Counted from the first letter of the stretch, positions 44,791-55,659 are shown. The stretch: 64,000 bases of DNA from Trichobilharzia szidati (GCA_944472155.2 OX235272.1:97904020-97968019); one strand, 5' to 3'. Program-made: numbers and translations. The notes: generated from the letters alone by a model not told the origin.

Positions 44791-45263
44791 CTGTGAGCAG
44801 CAACAGTACGATCACACTTAGATGCTGTGTAACTTGTTGACCAAACATCTGGTACACTGTTGACATGGCTACAAGCACATACAATTGTTGACAAAGGAGT
44901 ACAATTTATGGAGCTATCTGTGGACAGCGGTTTGAAATTTGCTGAATTAAACAACGCTGTTGTTTCAGGGACCTTTCGATGATCTAGTGTAGTACAAAAT
45001 TCATTCACATCCGTTTTATTAGAAGACAAAGGGAACGATGAAAGAATATCAGAGGCTGATTTTGAACTGGAATCCAAAACTGCATCACAGTTTGTACAAC
45101 GTTCAGAACCAATTGAAGTTATACCACGACTGGGGCAAATTTCACCCTTGGGAGAAATAGGATTTCTACGCAGTGGCGGTAAACCACTACGTATAGCAGC
45201 GATCCATTCATTCGCATCTGCTTCATTTGAAGACTGGAAAATATTCTGATCTCCGAATTCGGT
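44791..45263 (-). CDS. Host-gene exon ending a PH domain, then a Ser-rich region
   Basis: On the minus strand a TTTTTAG acceptor is followed by 157 open codons plus two bases, then a GTAAAT donor. The peptide begins TEFGDQNIFQSSNEADANEW and continues I-A-A-I-R-S. This is the last strand and C-terminal helix of a pleckstrin-homology domain, with the near-invariant Trp. A low-complexity Ser/Thr/Cys-rich stretch of about 110 residues follows, without a known domain (it includes KSASDILSSFPLSSNK). PH domains bind phosphoinositides or proteins at membranes. The upstream half of the domain must be in an exon further right on the minus strand, which I did not find. No element family carries such a sequence, so it is probably a real worm gene. 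Paralogue identity is unknown. Confidence 0.65.
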
Positions 45264-45575
45264 CTAAAAAGTGTAATTTTATACATTCACAAGGCTATAC
45301 AAAAATCTATATCTTGAGAAAACATATCTAAAATAAGCAGGTGGACACGAAGCTTTCAAAAAGGATGCTTTGTCTAAAACTCGCACTGTTCAGAAACAAA
45401 AGAAAGAAGGGTTATAGATTGTGATGGAATGATTTCGCCTGCAATAATACCAACAATTACTTACAAAAATCATGAATATTTGCCTGAATGAGAAACCACT
45501 TAAAACCCAAAAAATCCATGAAAGTGAGAATTTTTTTGGTTGTAGGATTTGCGGGGATTTAGACTGATGTAAACT
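45264..45575. other. Unassigned, presumed intron
   Basis: Nothing recognised. Confidence 0.3.
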
Positions 45576-45787
45576 GTTAGACTTCGTCACGAACCAATGT
45601 CAGGGGGAAGTCACTGAAAAGCAGGGAGTATGAGAATGGTTTCACAACCTGAAAGTCCTGGGTTCGACCCCTCGTGGGGTCGTGGTCGCGCGTTGCTGAA
45701 GACTACCAAATCAGGATGGAACAACTGTTACCTACCACCTGGCTTTCAATTACCACTAACTGGTTCCGGTTCGTGACGAAATCTAAC
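45576..45787 (+). mobile_element. SINE-like element with 20-bp terminal inverted repeats
   Basis: Contains a B-box-like GGGTTCGACCC and a body matching the SINE copies at 55400 and 56800 (AACCTGAAAGTCCTGG, then GGGGTCGTG and TTGCTGAAGA blocks). Its edges are inverted repeats: GTTAGACTTCGTCACGAACC on the left and its complement, with one mismatch, on the right. Confidence 0.6.
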
Positions 45788-46036
45788 AATGGAAAAACTG
45801 TTTTGCTAAATAAGGAATGAAAAACAATTTGTCCCTTTTAAAAATTTGGATAGCGTTATAAGAAGACGGAGATTATCTGAAAAATGTGATGTATTTGCGC
45901 TATACATTTCGAACAATCTGATCACACATTTACTTGTCAAGTCGATATATATATGAAAATTTTAAATTAAACAAAGTGACAAAAAAAGGATTTAAGAATG
46001 ATTAACACAACGTTTGGTAATCCAATCAAATAAGGA
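45788..46036. other. Unassigned
   Basis: AT-rich; nothing recognised. Confidence 0.3.
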
Positions 46037-46505
46037 TTACCAAGGTAGGTTAAGAGTAATAATAAATTGTTTTTGAATACACAGCGGGGGGGGAGGCTTA
46101 ACTTTATGAATAGCTATAGCCTCGGCGTATTTCAATAAGCGCCCTTGACCGTTTTTATAGATGACCTTAAAGGCTGAGTTGACATCAATCTTATGGTTCA
46201 TCTCCATTAGGTGTTTAGCTATAGACGAAGTTGGTAGTCTGACACCTGCATCTATTGGTTTTTCACAGTTCATTTGTTTTTCTAGCCATTTTGGGATATG
46301 CTCTCCCACCCTCACATGCAAAGCGCGATTACTCCTCCCTATGTGTGAATGACCACACACACACACGAAAATTGGTAAATAGTGTGGGATGTGACATAAT
46401 CACTTGTGCACTTTTGAGGTTTGCAGTGAAGCATATTTTTTAGCTTTTTCGACAATGACAAGCTGGGCTGCATAATAGGTATCTTTGAACTTGTTTACCG
46501 CCTTG
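46037..46505 (-). pseudogene. Penelope-like GIY-YIG endonuclease, C-terminal part (second lineage)
   Basis: The minus-strand frame from 46366 has CVCGHSHIGRSNRALHVRVG and EHIPKWLEKQ, then S-S-I-A-K-H-L-M-E-M-N-H, and ends A-I-A-I-H-K-V-K-P-P-P-P-L-C-I-Q-K, the usual C-terminus of one flatworm Penelope lineage. HIG stands for the YIG of the nuclease. Upstream to 46505 the frame is broken by a stop. A near-identical core lies at 25088-25255. Confidence 0.8.
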
Positions 46506-46510
46506 TAGAT

Positions 46511-47074
46511 ATGAACATTAAAGATAGTAAAATGTATTCATTTGATGTTAATTCTTTGTTTACTAATGTACTATTGGTTAAGACTGTTGATATTCTTTGT
46601 GACTATATATCTTTTAGTTGTTTTTCATTTCCTTCTCCTTTAACTTATTTGAAAGATTTATTACTATTATGTACTGACAACGTCCATTTTACGTTTGAAG
46701 GTGAACATTTTCGACAAGTGGATGGCGTTGCTATGGGGAGTCCATTAGGACATTTGATAGCGAACGTTTACATGTCTTATGTTGAGAACTTGTCCCTTGA
46801 TTTGATTTCTAAATTGCCTTTCTATAGGAGATATGTAGACGATATCATTTTGATATGCGATGATCATGAAGATGCGAGTCGTTTATTAGACAGGCTTAAC
46901 TCTGTACAGAATCATATTAGTCTTACATGCGAGGAAGAAAGTCGCAACCAGCTTGCATTTTTAGACATACTTCTAAGTCGGAGAGATGATGGTTCAATAA
47001 GACGATCAATCTACATAAAGCCTACTTGGACAGGGCAGTACCTTAATTTTCACAGTTTCTGTCCATTACAGTAG
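46511..47074 (+). pseudogene. Penelope-like reverse transcriptase fragment (YVDD)
   Basis: 188 codons, 5' and 3' truncated. MYSFDVNSLFTNV carries motif A with its catalytic Asp. RQVDGVAMGSPLGHLIANVY is the B motif and FYRRYVDDIILICDD is motif C with both Asp residues. A LAFLDILLSRRDDGS thumb entry follows. It points away from the minus-strand GIY-YIG fragment next to it, again head to head. It is joined abruptly to Gypsy-2 near 47072. Confidence 0.85.
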
Positions 47075-47761
47075 TTATCTGAAGTTGAGTTCAGAAAGTA
47101 CGTCAGAGGTTTGTGGCCAGTGAAAATGATGAATTCACGACCCTCAACTGAATGTCGAAAATGGCGTATAGCACAGTACATAGCTAGAAGTTCTCTTCCG
47201 AATGTGCTGTACTTTGTTTCAGCTTATTGAAGGCGCCTCAAGATAAAGGCGAGTGGTTGCCACTCTTTGTTAGTTAGTTGTTGCAGAACTGCGCCGATTG
47301 CAGTCTCTGATGCATCAACTGAGATACTTGACGGTGCCGTTGGATCCTGATGCATAAGAAGGGTGGCATCCACAATAGCTTTCTTTACCTGAGTAAAAGC
47401 ATGTCGAGAAGACGCGTCGAGTTCGATAGACTTGTTCTTCCCTCGAAGAAGATCTGTTAATCAGAGAAGCACATTTAGGAATAAATCGTCGGTAATAACT
47501 TACCAGGCTGTTAGAATTGCGAAGAGTTCTCACTGTCTTTGGCTCCGGAAAGTTCAGTATCGCTTCGACTTTAGTAGCCAGTGGGCGAATGACCTGATAG
47601 TCAATAGTGTGAACCAGAAAATAGAGTGAGTCAACGCCTATTTGACACTATTGGATATCGATGGTAACACCATGTTGGCGTAACCTTTCAAATGTCAAGT
47701 CCATGTGTCTAAGGTGAGTTTCCTTATCTGCACAGGCAATGAGGCAGTCGTCTAAGTATGC
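47075..47761 (-). pseudogene. Gypsy-2 RT C-terminus and RNase H
   Basis: Starts with AYLDDCLIACADKETHLRHM (catalytic YLDD). A stop near 47650, then the R-F-I-P-K-C-A connection, then a frame change. RNase H shows S-V-D-A-S-E-T-A-I-G-A-V-L near 47320, a TAG in the next block, YSTFGRELLAMYCAIRHFRH near 47200 with its Glu present, and G-H-K-P-L-T (usually DHKPLT). The sequence ends at the junction with the Penelope RT. Confidence 0.8.
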
Positions 47762-48238
47762 TTATACGAAGTCGTGACGGCGGAATACTTCATCGATGAA
47801 GCGTTGGAATGTTTGTGCCGCATTCCGGAGGCCGAATGGCATACGTAGGAATTCGAAAAGTCCGAAAGGCGTGATGATAGCCGTTTTCGGAATATCTTCC
47901 GTTGCCATCGGGATTTGGTTATATGCTTTAACCAAGTCGATTTTGGAGAATATAGATGCTCCAGATAACGTTGCCGTCAAGTCGTGTATGTGAGGCAAAG
48001 GGTAGCAATCAGGGGTTGTTTTGGCGTTCACTCGCCGGTAATCACCAGTGGGTCGCCAATCGTTACTATCCTTTTTCGGTACCATATGCAATGTGGATGC
48101 CCATGGACTATTCAATGGTCGAATGATGCCAAGGGTGAGCATATGATCGAATTCATTTCTAGCAATTCTCAGTTTGTCAGGGGCCAGCCGTCGTGCTTTA
48201 GACGTCACGGGCCGTTGTGAGGTTATGATGTGGTGCAT
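47762..48238 (-). pseudogene. Gypsy-2 reverse transcriptase, fingers and palm
   Basis: [18 protein letters not shown] and [20 protein letters not shown] open the fingers. [15 protein letters not shown] holds motif A with its Asp. [20 protein letters not shown] is the following block. A TAA stop lies immediately before the A-Y-L-D-D catalytic box, at 47762-47764. Confidence 0.88.
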
Positions 48239-48249
48239 AACATTGCTGG

Positions 48250-48728
48250 TTATGCACGGAGATCGTTAGATGGGCAATTAAGTTCCGGATATTTGTCAAC
48301 AATCGGTTGAAAAGTTGGATCGAGGATTGCTTTCACCTTAACGATCGACAAGCTGGGGCCTATGTTGGTGATGCATTTTATAGACAGACTAGAAGTGTTG
48401 TCAATCAGTCGTTTACGGCGGACGTCTACGAGCAAATCATGATGATTAAGTAGGTCCGTGCCGATGATGGGCATTGTGACGTCAGCGAGAAGGAAAATCC
48501 ACCGAATAGGTTTGCGTGAAGCTACGTTCAGATAGACGTATTTCCGACCAAATGTTGCAATTGGTCTTCCGTTCGCAGTCTGTAGGTTGACGTTAGGTTC
48601 CTTCCGTCAATCTTCTGCTGTAGCAGGAAGGACGCTGACTTCGGCGCCTGTGTCGACTAGATATCTAGTCTGGCTCATTACATCATGGATGTAAAGTAAG
48701 CGGCTAGTGCCACCGGCGACGGTTGCCG
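48250..48728 (-). pseudogene. Gypsy-2 protease
   Basis: The minus strand reads YLVDTGAEVSVLPA near 48655 with the aspartic protease active site D-T-G-A. A TGA follows about ten codons later. After the stop come N-V-N-L-Q-T-A-N-G-R-P-I and IIGTDLLNHHDLLVDV, the usual second half with I-I-G-T-D. It cleaves gag-pol in intact elements. Confidence 0.8.
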
Positions 48729-49556
48729 CTAACGCGTGCCGGTGGGATAGTTTCCCACAGACTTGGAGGCTTTGCCGAAATCACAAGGTTTTCGACAAGA
48801 TTTCGCTTCCTGGCCATAGGTGTTGTGATACCAACACCAGTCAGGATTTTTGGGAGAACGTGTGTTGGACTTAGATCGTCCACGTACGTTTAGCCGTTGA
48901 GGGGATTTAGAACGACGATAGGAGGAATTGCTAGGCTTGTTTGACCTAAGCACCTGCTGGACGGAGTTGCATAACTCTATCATTGCAGAATCCTTACTCG
49001 AAGTCTGTTCGGTTACTGAGTATACTTCGGTAACTGGCCGTTTCGTTATCTCTAGAATTCTATCTGCAGAGACAGCTAAGTCATCCATGAGAACACCCTG
49101 AAGTGTCACAAGTACAGTCTGAACTGACTGTGGCAGTTTGGATAAAAATAGTTCTCGGAACAGTCCTTCGTCGAACTGACTTTGGCCAATAATCTCTTTC
49201 ATTCTCGCCAGCATGCTCACGGCTGACTGATCCCCTAACTCGATGTCACGAAATAACTCATCCAGACGTTGTCGATCCGTGAGAACGTTTCTCTTGAGGA
49301 GGGATGTTTTGAGCAACTCGTACGAGTTACTTACCTCTGGACTCGACATCTGCAGAGTTACGCACCTGCTGAATTCCCGCGGTAGGGCGTGAATAACTGC
49401 GAGGAACTGTGAACGTTGGTCGGTTATGCCATGCTCACAAAAATCAGACTCGGCTATCTGAAACCACGTTTCAGCATTATCTGGCCAATATGGTACGAGC
49501 TGAATTGTTTCGGCGGTTGAGCGAATCCGAATAACCTTGGGGCTAGGATCACTCAT
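48729..49556 (-). CDS. Gypsy-2 gag
   Basis: An intact 275-residue frame with an ATG start (MSDPSPKVIRI). The capsid-like part has L-V-P-Y-W-P-D-N-A-E-T-W-F, then HALPREFSRCV and the paired helices with RQRLDELFRDIELGDQSAVS and LFLSKLPQSVQTVL. This is the retrotransposon gag core seen in many metazoan Gypsy elements. A basic Ser/Arg-rich linker and a variant zinc knuckle follow (WCWYHNTYGQEAKSCRKPC, a C-x2-H-x7-x-C form). The frame ends at 48729 and the protease follows in another frame. This is the best preserved gene of the element. Confidence 0.88.
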   Translation of the reverse strand: MSDPSPKVIRIRSTAETIQLVPYWPDNAETWFQIAESDFCEHGITDQRSQFLAVIHALPREFSRCVTLQMSSPEVSNSYELLKTSLLKRNVLTDRQRLDELFRDIELGDQSAVSMLARMKEIIGQSQFDEGLFRELFLSKLPQSVQTVLVTLQGVLMDDLAVSADRILEITKRPVTEVYSVTEQTSSKDSAMIELCNSVQQVLRSNKPSNSSYRRSKSPQRLNVRGRSKSNTRSPKNPDWCWYHNTYGQEAKSCRKPCDFGKASKSVGNYPTGTR

Positions 49557-49613
49557 GACGAAATGTATGCAGATTACAAAAGATTACAAGAACAAACACA
49601 AAAAGGAACGAAC

Positions 49614-49625
49614 TCACCGGGTTTA
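49614..49625 (+). repeat. Target-site duplication of the full-length RTE, left copy
   Basis: TCACCGGGTTTA, repeated at 53179-53190. Confidence 0.75.
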
Positions 49626-49775
49626 GGAATATCTTATCAAAAAGTTGCGAAAAACTTTCACAATTATTTGACTTTGAAACACTGAATCCTTGGATATAAT
49701 ATTGTATATCAATATAACCTATAACTATCTATTTGCCACTCTGTGCTTGATTAACACTAACTAATACCTATAATT

Positions 49776-49985
49776 GTATATATATTGGTGGATTTACATG
49801 TTCAAGTTGGCTCAAGTCAGTGAGTCTATGTTTTTGGTATCATTTTGGTTAACTGTAATTGACTGTGACATTATTATTGTATATATATATTGACGGATTT
49901 ACATGTTCAAGTTGGCTCAAGTCAGTGAGTCTATGTTTTTGGTATCATTTTGGTTAACCGTAATTAACTGTGATATTATTATTGT
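49776..49985 (+). repeat. Two tandem 105-bp repeats in the RTE 5' region
   Basis: GGATTTACATGTTCAAGTTG recurs at 49790 and 49895, followed in both by TCAGTGAGTCTATG and GGTATCATTTTGGTTAAC. Placed upstream of the coding region, it may be a duplicated promoter unit. Confidence 0.85.
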
Positions 49986-50219
49986 TGTTGTCGCTTGTTA
50001 CCCTTCTTGTTGTGAATTATTTTCCCGTGCTGGTGTTTTTCTGCTTGTTTATTCCCTGATTTCCTGGTTTTTAAAGGGAGCAACCCACAAGGTCACTTCT
50101 CTCTAAATTACAAATTGATGTAACAAGCCCCCTTCTCAGGCGTGAGGCTAGCAACCCCACCCTGTAAAAGAACCTACTACAGAAACTTCAGCATGATGTA
50201 TCTCCTTGAGACAAAAGAA

Positions 50220-51607
50220 AAAGTCTTTGTGGGTACATAGAGTGTCCGTACTATGTACGAGATTGGCAAAGCTGCCCAGATTGCAAACGAAATGAAAAGA
50301 TACAAAATTCAAGTACTGGGAATATGTGAAAGCAGATGGAACGGGAATGGACTCACCAAATTGTCAGTGATCCACTCCGGTCACCCAGAAGATAACCACT
50401 CACACACCGAGGGCGTGGCTATCATGATGTCACCAACGGCAACGGAGGCCCTGATGCAATGGGAGGCGATCTCGCCCAGGATAATAACCGCCAGATTCAA
50501 CTCCAGAGGAAGGAAAGTGTCAATTATACAATGCTATGCACCGACCAACAACGCAGACCTCGAAACGAAACAAGAATTCTACAGACAACTGCAGACAACA
50601 ATGGACAATACTCCAGCTGGTGACATTACAATACTAATGGGAGACATGAACGCCAAACTGGGTCCAGACAACACAGGAAGGAAACTCATCATGGGTAAAG
50701 AAACTCTCGGAGAGATGAAAAAAATGGGAAACTCTTCGTCGACTTCTGCACCTTCAATGAACTAGTGATTGGTGGCAGCGTATATAAACACAAGGATATC
50801 CACAAGGCTACATGGGTGTCACCAGATGGCCGGACCAAACGTCAAATTGACTTCATCTCAATCTCAAGGAAGTGGAGGCGCAACCTACTGGACACAACAG
50901 TAAGAGGAGGAGCAGACGTTGAATCAGACCACTATCTCGTACAAGGGACAATCCAAATCAAATTAAAAGCTTTCAGAGAATCAGGGGCTGCAGATAGACC
51001 ACAAGCCAAGTTCAACACTCAAAAACTGAAGGACCAGGACACAAAGGACATCTTCACTGCAAGTATAAAAGACAAAGCCGAGACACAAATCAACACTAGC
51101 GAAGAGGTCAGCGCCGGAGAGCACTGGAACAACTTGAAGACAGTGTGGAGTCAAACCTGCATGGAAATTCTGGGCAGAAAGAAGAGGCAGGACAGACAAT
51201 GGCTCACTACGTACACTTGGAAACTAATAGAGGAGAGAGGAATGGTGAAACAAAAGATTCCCCAGTGCACCGATGAGCAACAAAAACAGGATTTGAACGC
51301 AAGCTACAAAGCACTGAACAAAAGAGTAAAGAAGAGTGACAGAAAAGACAAAAGAAAGTACTATGAAACCATGGCAAGTGAGGCAGAACAAGCCGCAGAC
51401 AAAGGAGATCTCACAACACTCTACCAAACAACTAGGTACCTATCGGGCAAAAGTTTGACACAAACTAAGCCAGTGAAGGATGACAATGGAAAGTCACTCA
51501 CCAAAGAAGTGGAGCAAAGGAAACACTGGGCTGAACACTTCAAAAGACTCTTAAATCGACCACCACCTACAACACGCCCAACAATACCAACGAAAGAGTA
51601 CCAGTGA
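50220..51607 (+). pseudogene. RTE endonuclease and linker
   Basis: The frame has a TAG where Trp is expected at G-T-W-N-V-R-T (50238-50240). It then reads MYEIGKAAQIANEMKRYKIQ, GICESRWNGNG with the catalytic Glu, QCYAPTNNAD, and LMGDMNAKLGPDN (the G-D-x-N box). An extra base in a run of A residues near 50719 shifts the frame. It resumes with IGGSVYKHKDIHKAT, R-Q-I-D-F-I, and ESDHYLVQGT with the final S-D-H. A Lys-rich linker runs to 51607, where an 8-bp loss relative to the second copy shifts the frame again. Confidence 0.9.
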
Positions 51608-53150
51608 ACACCAACCCCCCGACGAAATCAGAAGTCCTGAAGGCAATCAAGATGCTAGAAGCTGGAAAAGCAGCAGGACCAGATGGAATCCCAGCAGAAG
51701 CGTTGAAAATGGACCCAGAGACAACAGTGGACTTGATGACGCCACTACTGGAGAAGGTGTGGAAAGAAGACAAAGTACCCGAGGATTGGAAGAAAGGATA
51801 CTTATTCAAACTAACAAAGAAAGGAGACTTAAGTCAATGCAAGAACTGGCGCGGAATTATGTTCCTGTCCATCCCAAGCAAAATACTAAGCCGCATCATC
51901 CTGGAGAGAATCAAACATGCCCTAGATGAAAAACTTCGACCGGAACAGGATGGATTCAGGAGAAACAAGTCATGCATTGATCAGATCGCCACACCACGGA
52001 TCATCATTGAACAGAACTTGGACTGGCAGTCACCTCTCTATCTCAACTTCATCGACTTTGAAAAGGCCTTTGACAGCGTCGATCGAGAGGTGATTTGGAA
52101 ACTACTTCGCTACTACGGGGTGCCACCGACAATTATACATCTCATCCAACAGCTGTACGACAATGCTGCATGCCAAGTAATCCACAACGGGAAACTTACG
52201 GAATCCTTCGAAGTGGGGACAGGAGTAAGACAAGCTGGCTGGCTGCCTACTATCGCCAATGATTTTCCTGGTTGCAGTAGATTGGATAATGCGACAAACA
52301 GCGGGCAATGAGGAAACAGGCATAAAATGAACTCACACAAAAAACTTGGAGGATCTGGACTTCACCGATGATATATGTCTGATTTCCCACAAACTGGAAG
52401 ATATGCAAGCGAAAAACAACAAGTTAGCAGAAGAAGCATCAAAGATAAGACTTCAGGTGAACATAAATAAAACAGAGGTGATGAAAATCCCTGGGCAACA
52501 CCACCAACAGCAACAACAACAACTGACAACAATCAACATAAATAGAAGGAACCTGAAAGAAACAACCTCTTTTACCTACCTTGGAAGCATCGTTTCAACT
52601 ACAGACGGAACTGACGAGGATATCAAAGCAAGGATCGGAAAAGCAAGACAAGCTTTCACTACTCTCAAGTCTGTGTGGAGGTCAACAACACCCAGCATCA
52701 AAATAAGATCCGGATTTTCAACTCCAATGTGAAGTCAGTGCTACCTACTATACGGATCAGAGACTTGGCGCGTCATAAAGAGCATCTCAAACAAACTACA
52801 GACCTTCATTAACAGTTGTCTTCGCTCAATACTCAAGATCAGATGGCCAGAGAAGATCAGCAACAGGGATCTCTGGGAGCGAACCAACCAGGAACCGATT
52901 GTGAAACAAATAGGCAGGAAGAAATGGAGATGGATTGGTCATACTCTGAGGAAACCATCAAGTGACATCACTAGACAAGCCCTTGAGTGGAACCTGAAAG
53001 GGAAGCGGTGAGTTGGTCGTCAGTGCAAGGGTGACTTGGAGGAGGTCATGTGAAGAGGAGATGAAAATATGTGGGCAGACTTGGAGCCAGGTGAAGACTC
53101 TAGCAGAGAACAGAACGCAATGGAGACGCTGAAGCCCTATGTTCCTGTAG
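51604..53150 (+). pseudogene. RTE reverse transcriptase and C-terminal domain
   Basis: The frame from 51604 reads KAAGPDGIPAEALKM (fingers), CKNWRGIMFLSIPSKILSRI, EQDGFRRNKSC, and palm A YLNFIDFEKAFDSVDRE with its Asp. A 4-bp duplication (GGCT) near 52235 shifts the frame in the VRQ-G-C-L-L-S-P block and a TGA replaces Trp near 52328. From 52346 the catalytic box is LDFTDDICLIS, with Thr in place of Ala in FADD; the two Asp are kept. After a further shift near 52700 come [10 protein letters not shown] and a WRWIGHTLR helix, then the GK-R-x-VGR basic tail with stops. Confidence 0.9.
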
Positions 53151-53178
53151 GAATTAAAGGATACAAATATAATAATAA

Positions 53179-54250
53179 TCACCGGGTTTATCTGCGTGTC
53201 AATTGAAGATGAGGTTCGTAGTTGGGCTCACCAGTTTAGGGGTTGCAGGTATCGACGTTCGCGAGTTGTACGGATTATACTGACGCAAAATCTTATACCA
53301 ACAACTTCTATAGTGTTATCACTTCGAGTGCCAAAGATAAAGCAAAAGATTAGATTTTGTCGTCCAAAGTACGTAGTATATTTCAGGACCAAATCGCGGG
53401 CTGAAGTGAATGCTTAGCTAGCTAGCAATCGTACACGCACGTGACACGACGGAGAACCAAATGGCGGGGATGCTTGACCGGAAGCCTCCAGCTAAACAAG
53501 TCGACTTAAACAGTGAGGGTCAGCATCCAATGTTGAGTGATGATTGCTGTGGTTAATAATTTTGGGGAATTATTTACCGCTACAATACCATAAATGGGCT
53601 GATATTTAATATGAATAGATATCTTGCAATGTCTGCCCACAGCACAGTTACCCAGAAATTCTCACCCTGTTACTGCATAAATAATCTATCCAACAAATTG
53701 GTAAGAGATACGTAGAAGACAGCCTAATTCGCAGCAGCTTCCACTCATATTCTCAGGTAATGAGGGACGTTAGTTCTATACGCTTTAAGACGCTTTAGGA
53801 CAGCGGACCGGACCATTTAGAAAACTCTGATAATACGGTACAATTATCTCACCAGCAATAAGTGAGCTAAGCAAGGTTGGTTTGGTGTACGGCAGTTCGT
53901 GTGAAGGGTATTATTCATCTAAAACATCGAGTATAGTACCATTTAAGTGAGAAGCTAGCGCCAACAAAGCAACTGGCCTATGCAGGTTCGTCAAACAGGT
54001 GTCAGATCTATTGAAAATTAAGATTTAGCAGTTTAAAATGGAGTCTGTACGGCGAAAACACAAGATTATGATCAAGAATATATACCAGCAGGTTAATGAT
54101 AGGCATTGAAATATTCAACCACGTGTTAGTGTGAGCCCATTCGTTTTTACACGCTACTCGCTATCCTGACCTATTTTCAGGACGGATCGACTTGGCTGGA
54201 GGGATGTGGACCTCAGCATTTGTTATGACTCGGGGGAAGACATGGAGTGA
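53179..54250 (-). other. Presumed Gypsy-2 leader and LTR, right of the RTE
   Basis: This 1.07-kb stretch follows the RTE tail and is repeated at 60351-61422. Because the RTE is flanked by TCACCGGGTTTA, it must be the continuation of the DNA upstream of Gypsy-2 gag. On the minus strand TGGTGAGCCCAACTACG at 53233-53217 begins with TGG and could be the primer binding site. LTR ends could not be fixed. No coding potential. Confidence 0.4.
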
Positions 54251-55399
54251 ACCTTATTTTGCAGTGTGCGAAGTAATGGTTTTGTCTTTATGTACTTTAC
54301 TATGTTGCGAAATTTAACTAGAATTGACAACTGCTGCATCACCATTGAGTTCGGTCTTGCATACTGTAATTGCTCAATAAACTTTGCTATGTGAAGCTAT
54401 TTCTCGTAGGATCATACTATGTCGGTTAGGTAACGGCAAAACTGAAAGTATTCACAATCATCTTGTAAATAGCTCATATCATAAACTTGAATCTGAGGGT
54501 GAAGTAGTACAAATCCGAGATAGACCTCATTAACTGGTGTAGGTGTTTGAGCTCATCACACTGTAAAAGCAAAGCATTCCGATTGACTTATAGTCTTTCA
54601 GACCCTGGGCAACATTCGATTCTGGTCATGTTTCGTTATCTGAAGATGAAAATTCGTTTTATCATCTGAAAAGACATGACAGTGTCACTCGGTAAACTTG
54701 GGATTGGCTAATAGTAACCTTATATATATATGCCTGAACGTAAAATAACTGAAAGCCCAGTGTTAGGTATAACAAGAAAGAGTTAAATACGAAATTTGTT
54801 CAGAAAGCAGTTAATCATGAACAATATCAACAATAATATCTTAGTTTAAGAAGCCTATGTTGGTAATCATTCTTTGACAAGCAGGTTTTCTTGCGGTTCA
54901 GTCCAAAACGGAAGATATTGTCCAACTCACCAGTCTGTCGCATCAATCCAATTATCGTTGAATAATGTCGCTTGGTAACTTACTTCGTTTTTAGCAAGAA
55001 AAGCGTGGAATTTGACTTCGTCTTGACTTAATCAGACTTGTACATATTAATTTTCCCGGCCTGCTGATCTCCGGAAATTCCTTCCATTTTCCCCTAAAAG
55101 ACAGTCGAAAATCAGCTTGATAGAAAGATATCAAACTGTTAGAAATGAGTATAACTTGTTTCAGGAACAGCAGCAGTTAATGTGATATGCAGTTTAACCT
55201 AAACGAAAAGTATTGGACATTTAAAAACTCACCGTAGGAGACTTTTGCAACATAAAATTTCAATTAACTTCATTAGTCTTGAAAAGCTGTGCTGTGTAAT
55301 TGATAAGAATGAGGAGTAACTACATATGAACAATTCGTAAATATTACTTGCGAGAAACTGACGTATAAACTATTATATTTATTGGTTACAGGACTTCAT
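54251..55399. other. Unassigned DNA
   Basis: No repeat copy or coding motif recognised. Confidence 0.35.
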
Positions 55400-55566
55400 C
55401 ATGAGGTGACATCAGTTAGAGAACCATTGGAAAACCTGGGAGTCCTGGGCAGCTGTTTTGTCCTAGTTTGAGACTCTTCATCGGTACGCGCCCACTGGGG
55501 TTCGCGAACCCAGGACCATCTAGTTATAGGATGAGCTCGTAGACCATTAAACCACTGAGACCCGAT
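55400..55566 (-). mobile_element. tRNA-derived SINE
   Basis: Minus strand: GGGTCTCAGTGGTTTAATGG (A-box region), TGGTCTACGAGC, then a B-box GGGTTCGCGAACCC, and a body ending TCTCTAACTGATGTCACCTC. Same family as 45576 and 56800. Confidence 0.75.
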
Positions 55567-55659
55567 CCAATAACCTAGGAGTTCCAGCTTCTGCCAATTC
55601 ACGGCATAGCGCAACCGCTAGTCAATGTCTTCGTCCTACAAACCAATACTTGAAAATAT
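55567..55659. other. Unassigned
   Basis: Short spacer. Confidence 0.3.

Larger units (their letters stand above)
49626..53178 (+). mobile_element. Full-length RTE-clade retrotransposon inserted in Gypsy-2
   Basis: 3.55 kb between the 12-bp direct repeats TCACCGGGTTTA (49614-49625 and 53179-53190). It contains a 5' region with two 105-bp tandem repeats, an endonuclease, an RT, the basic C-terminus and an AATAATAA tail, so it seems complete. Coding is interrupted by several small indels and stops. A truncated relative with the same flank lies at 58547-60350. Confidence 0.85.
47073..54250 (-). mobile_element. Gypsy LTR element (Gypsy-2), integrase end missing, interrupted by an RTE
   Basis: The minus strand carries gag, protease, RT and RNase H from 49556 to 47075. 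The RNase H end runs into a Penelope fragment, so integrase and one LTR are lost. The leader before gag is split at 49625/53179 by an RTE insertion. The part to the right (53179-54250) is inferred to be the rest of its leader and LTR. No second LTR exists in the window to confirm this. Confidence 0.65.
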
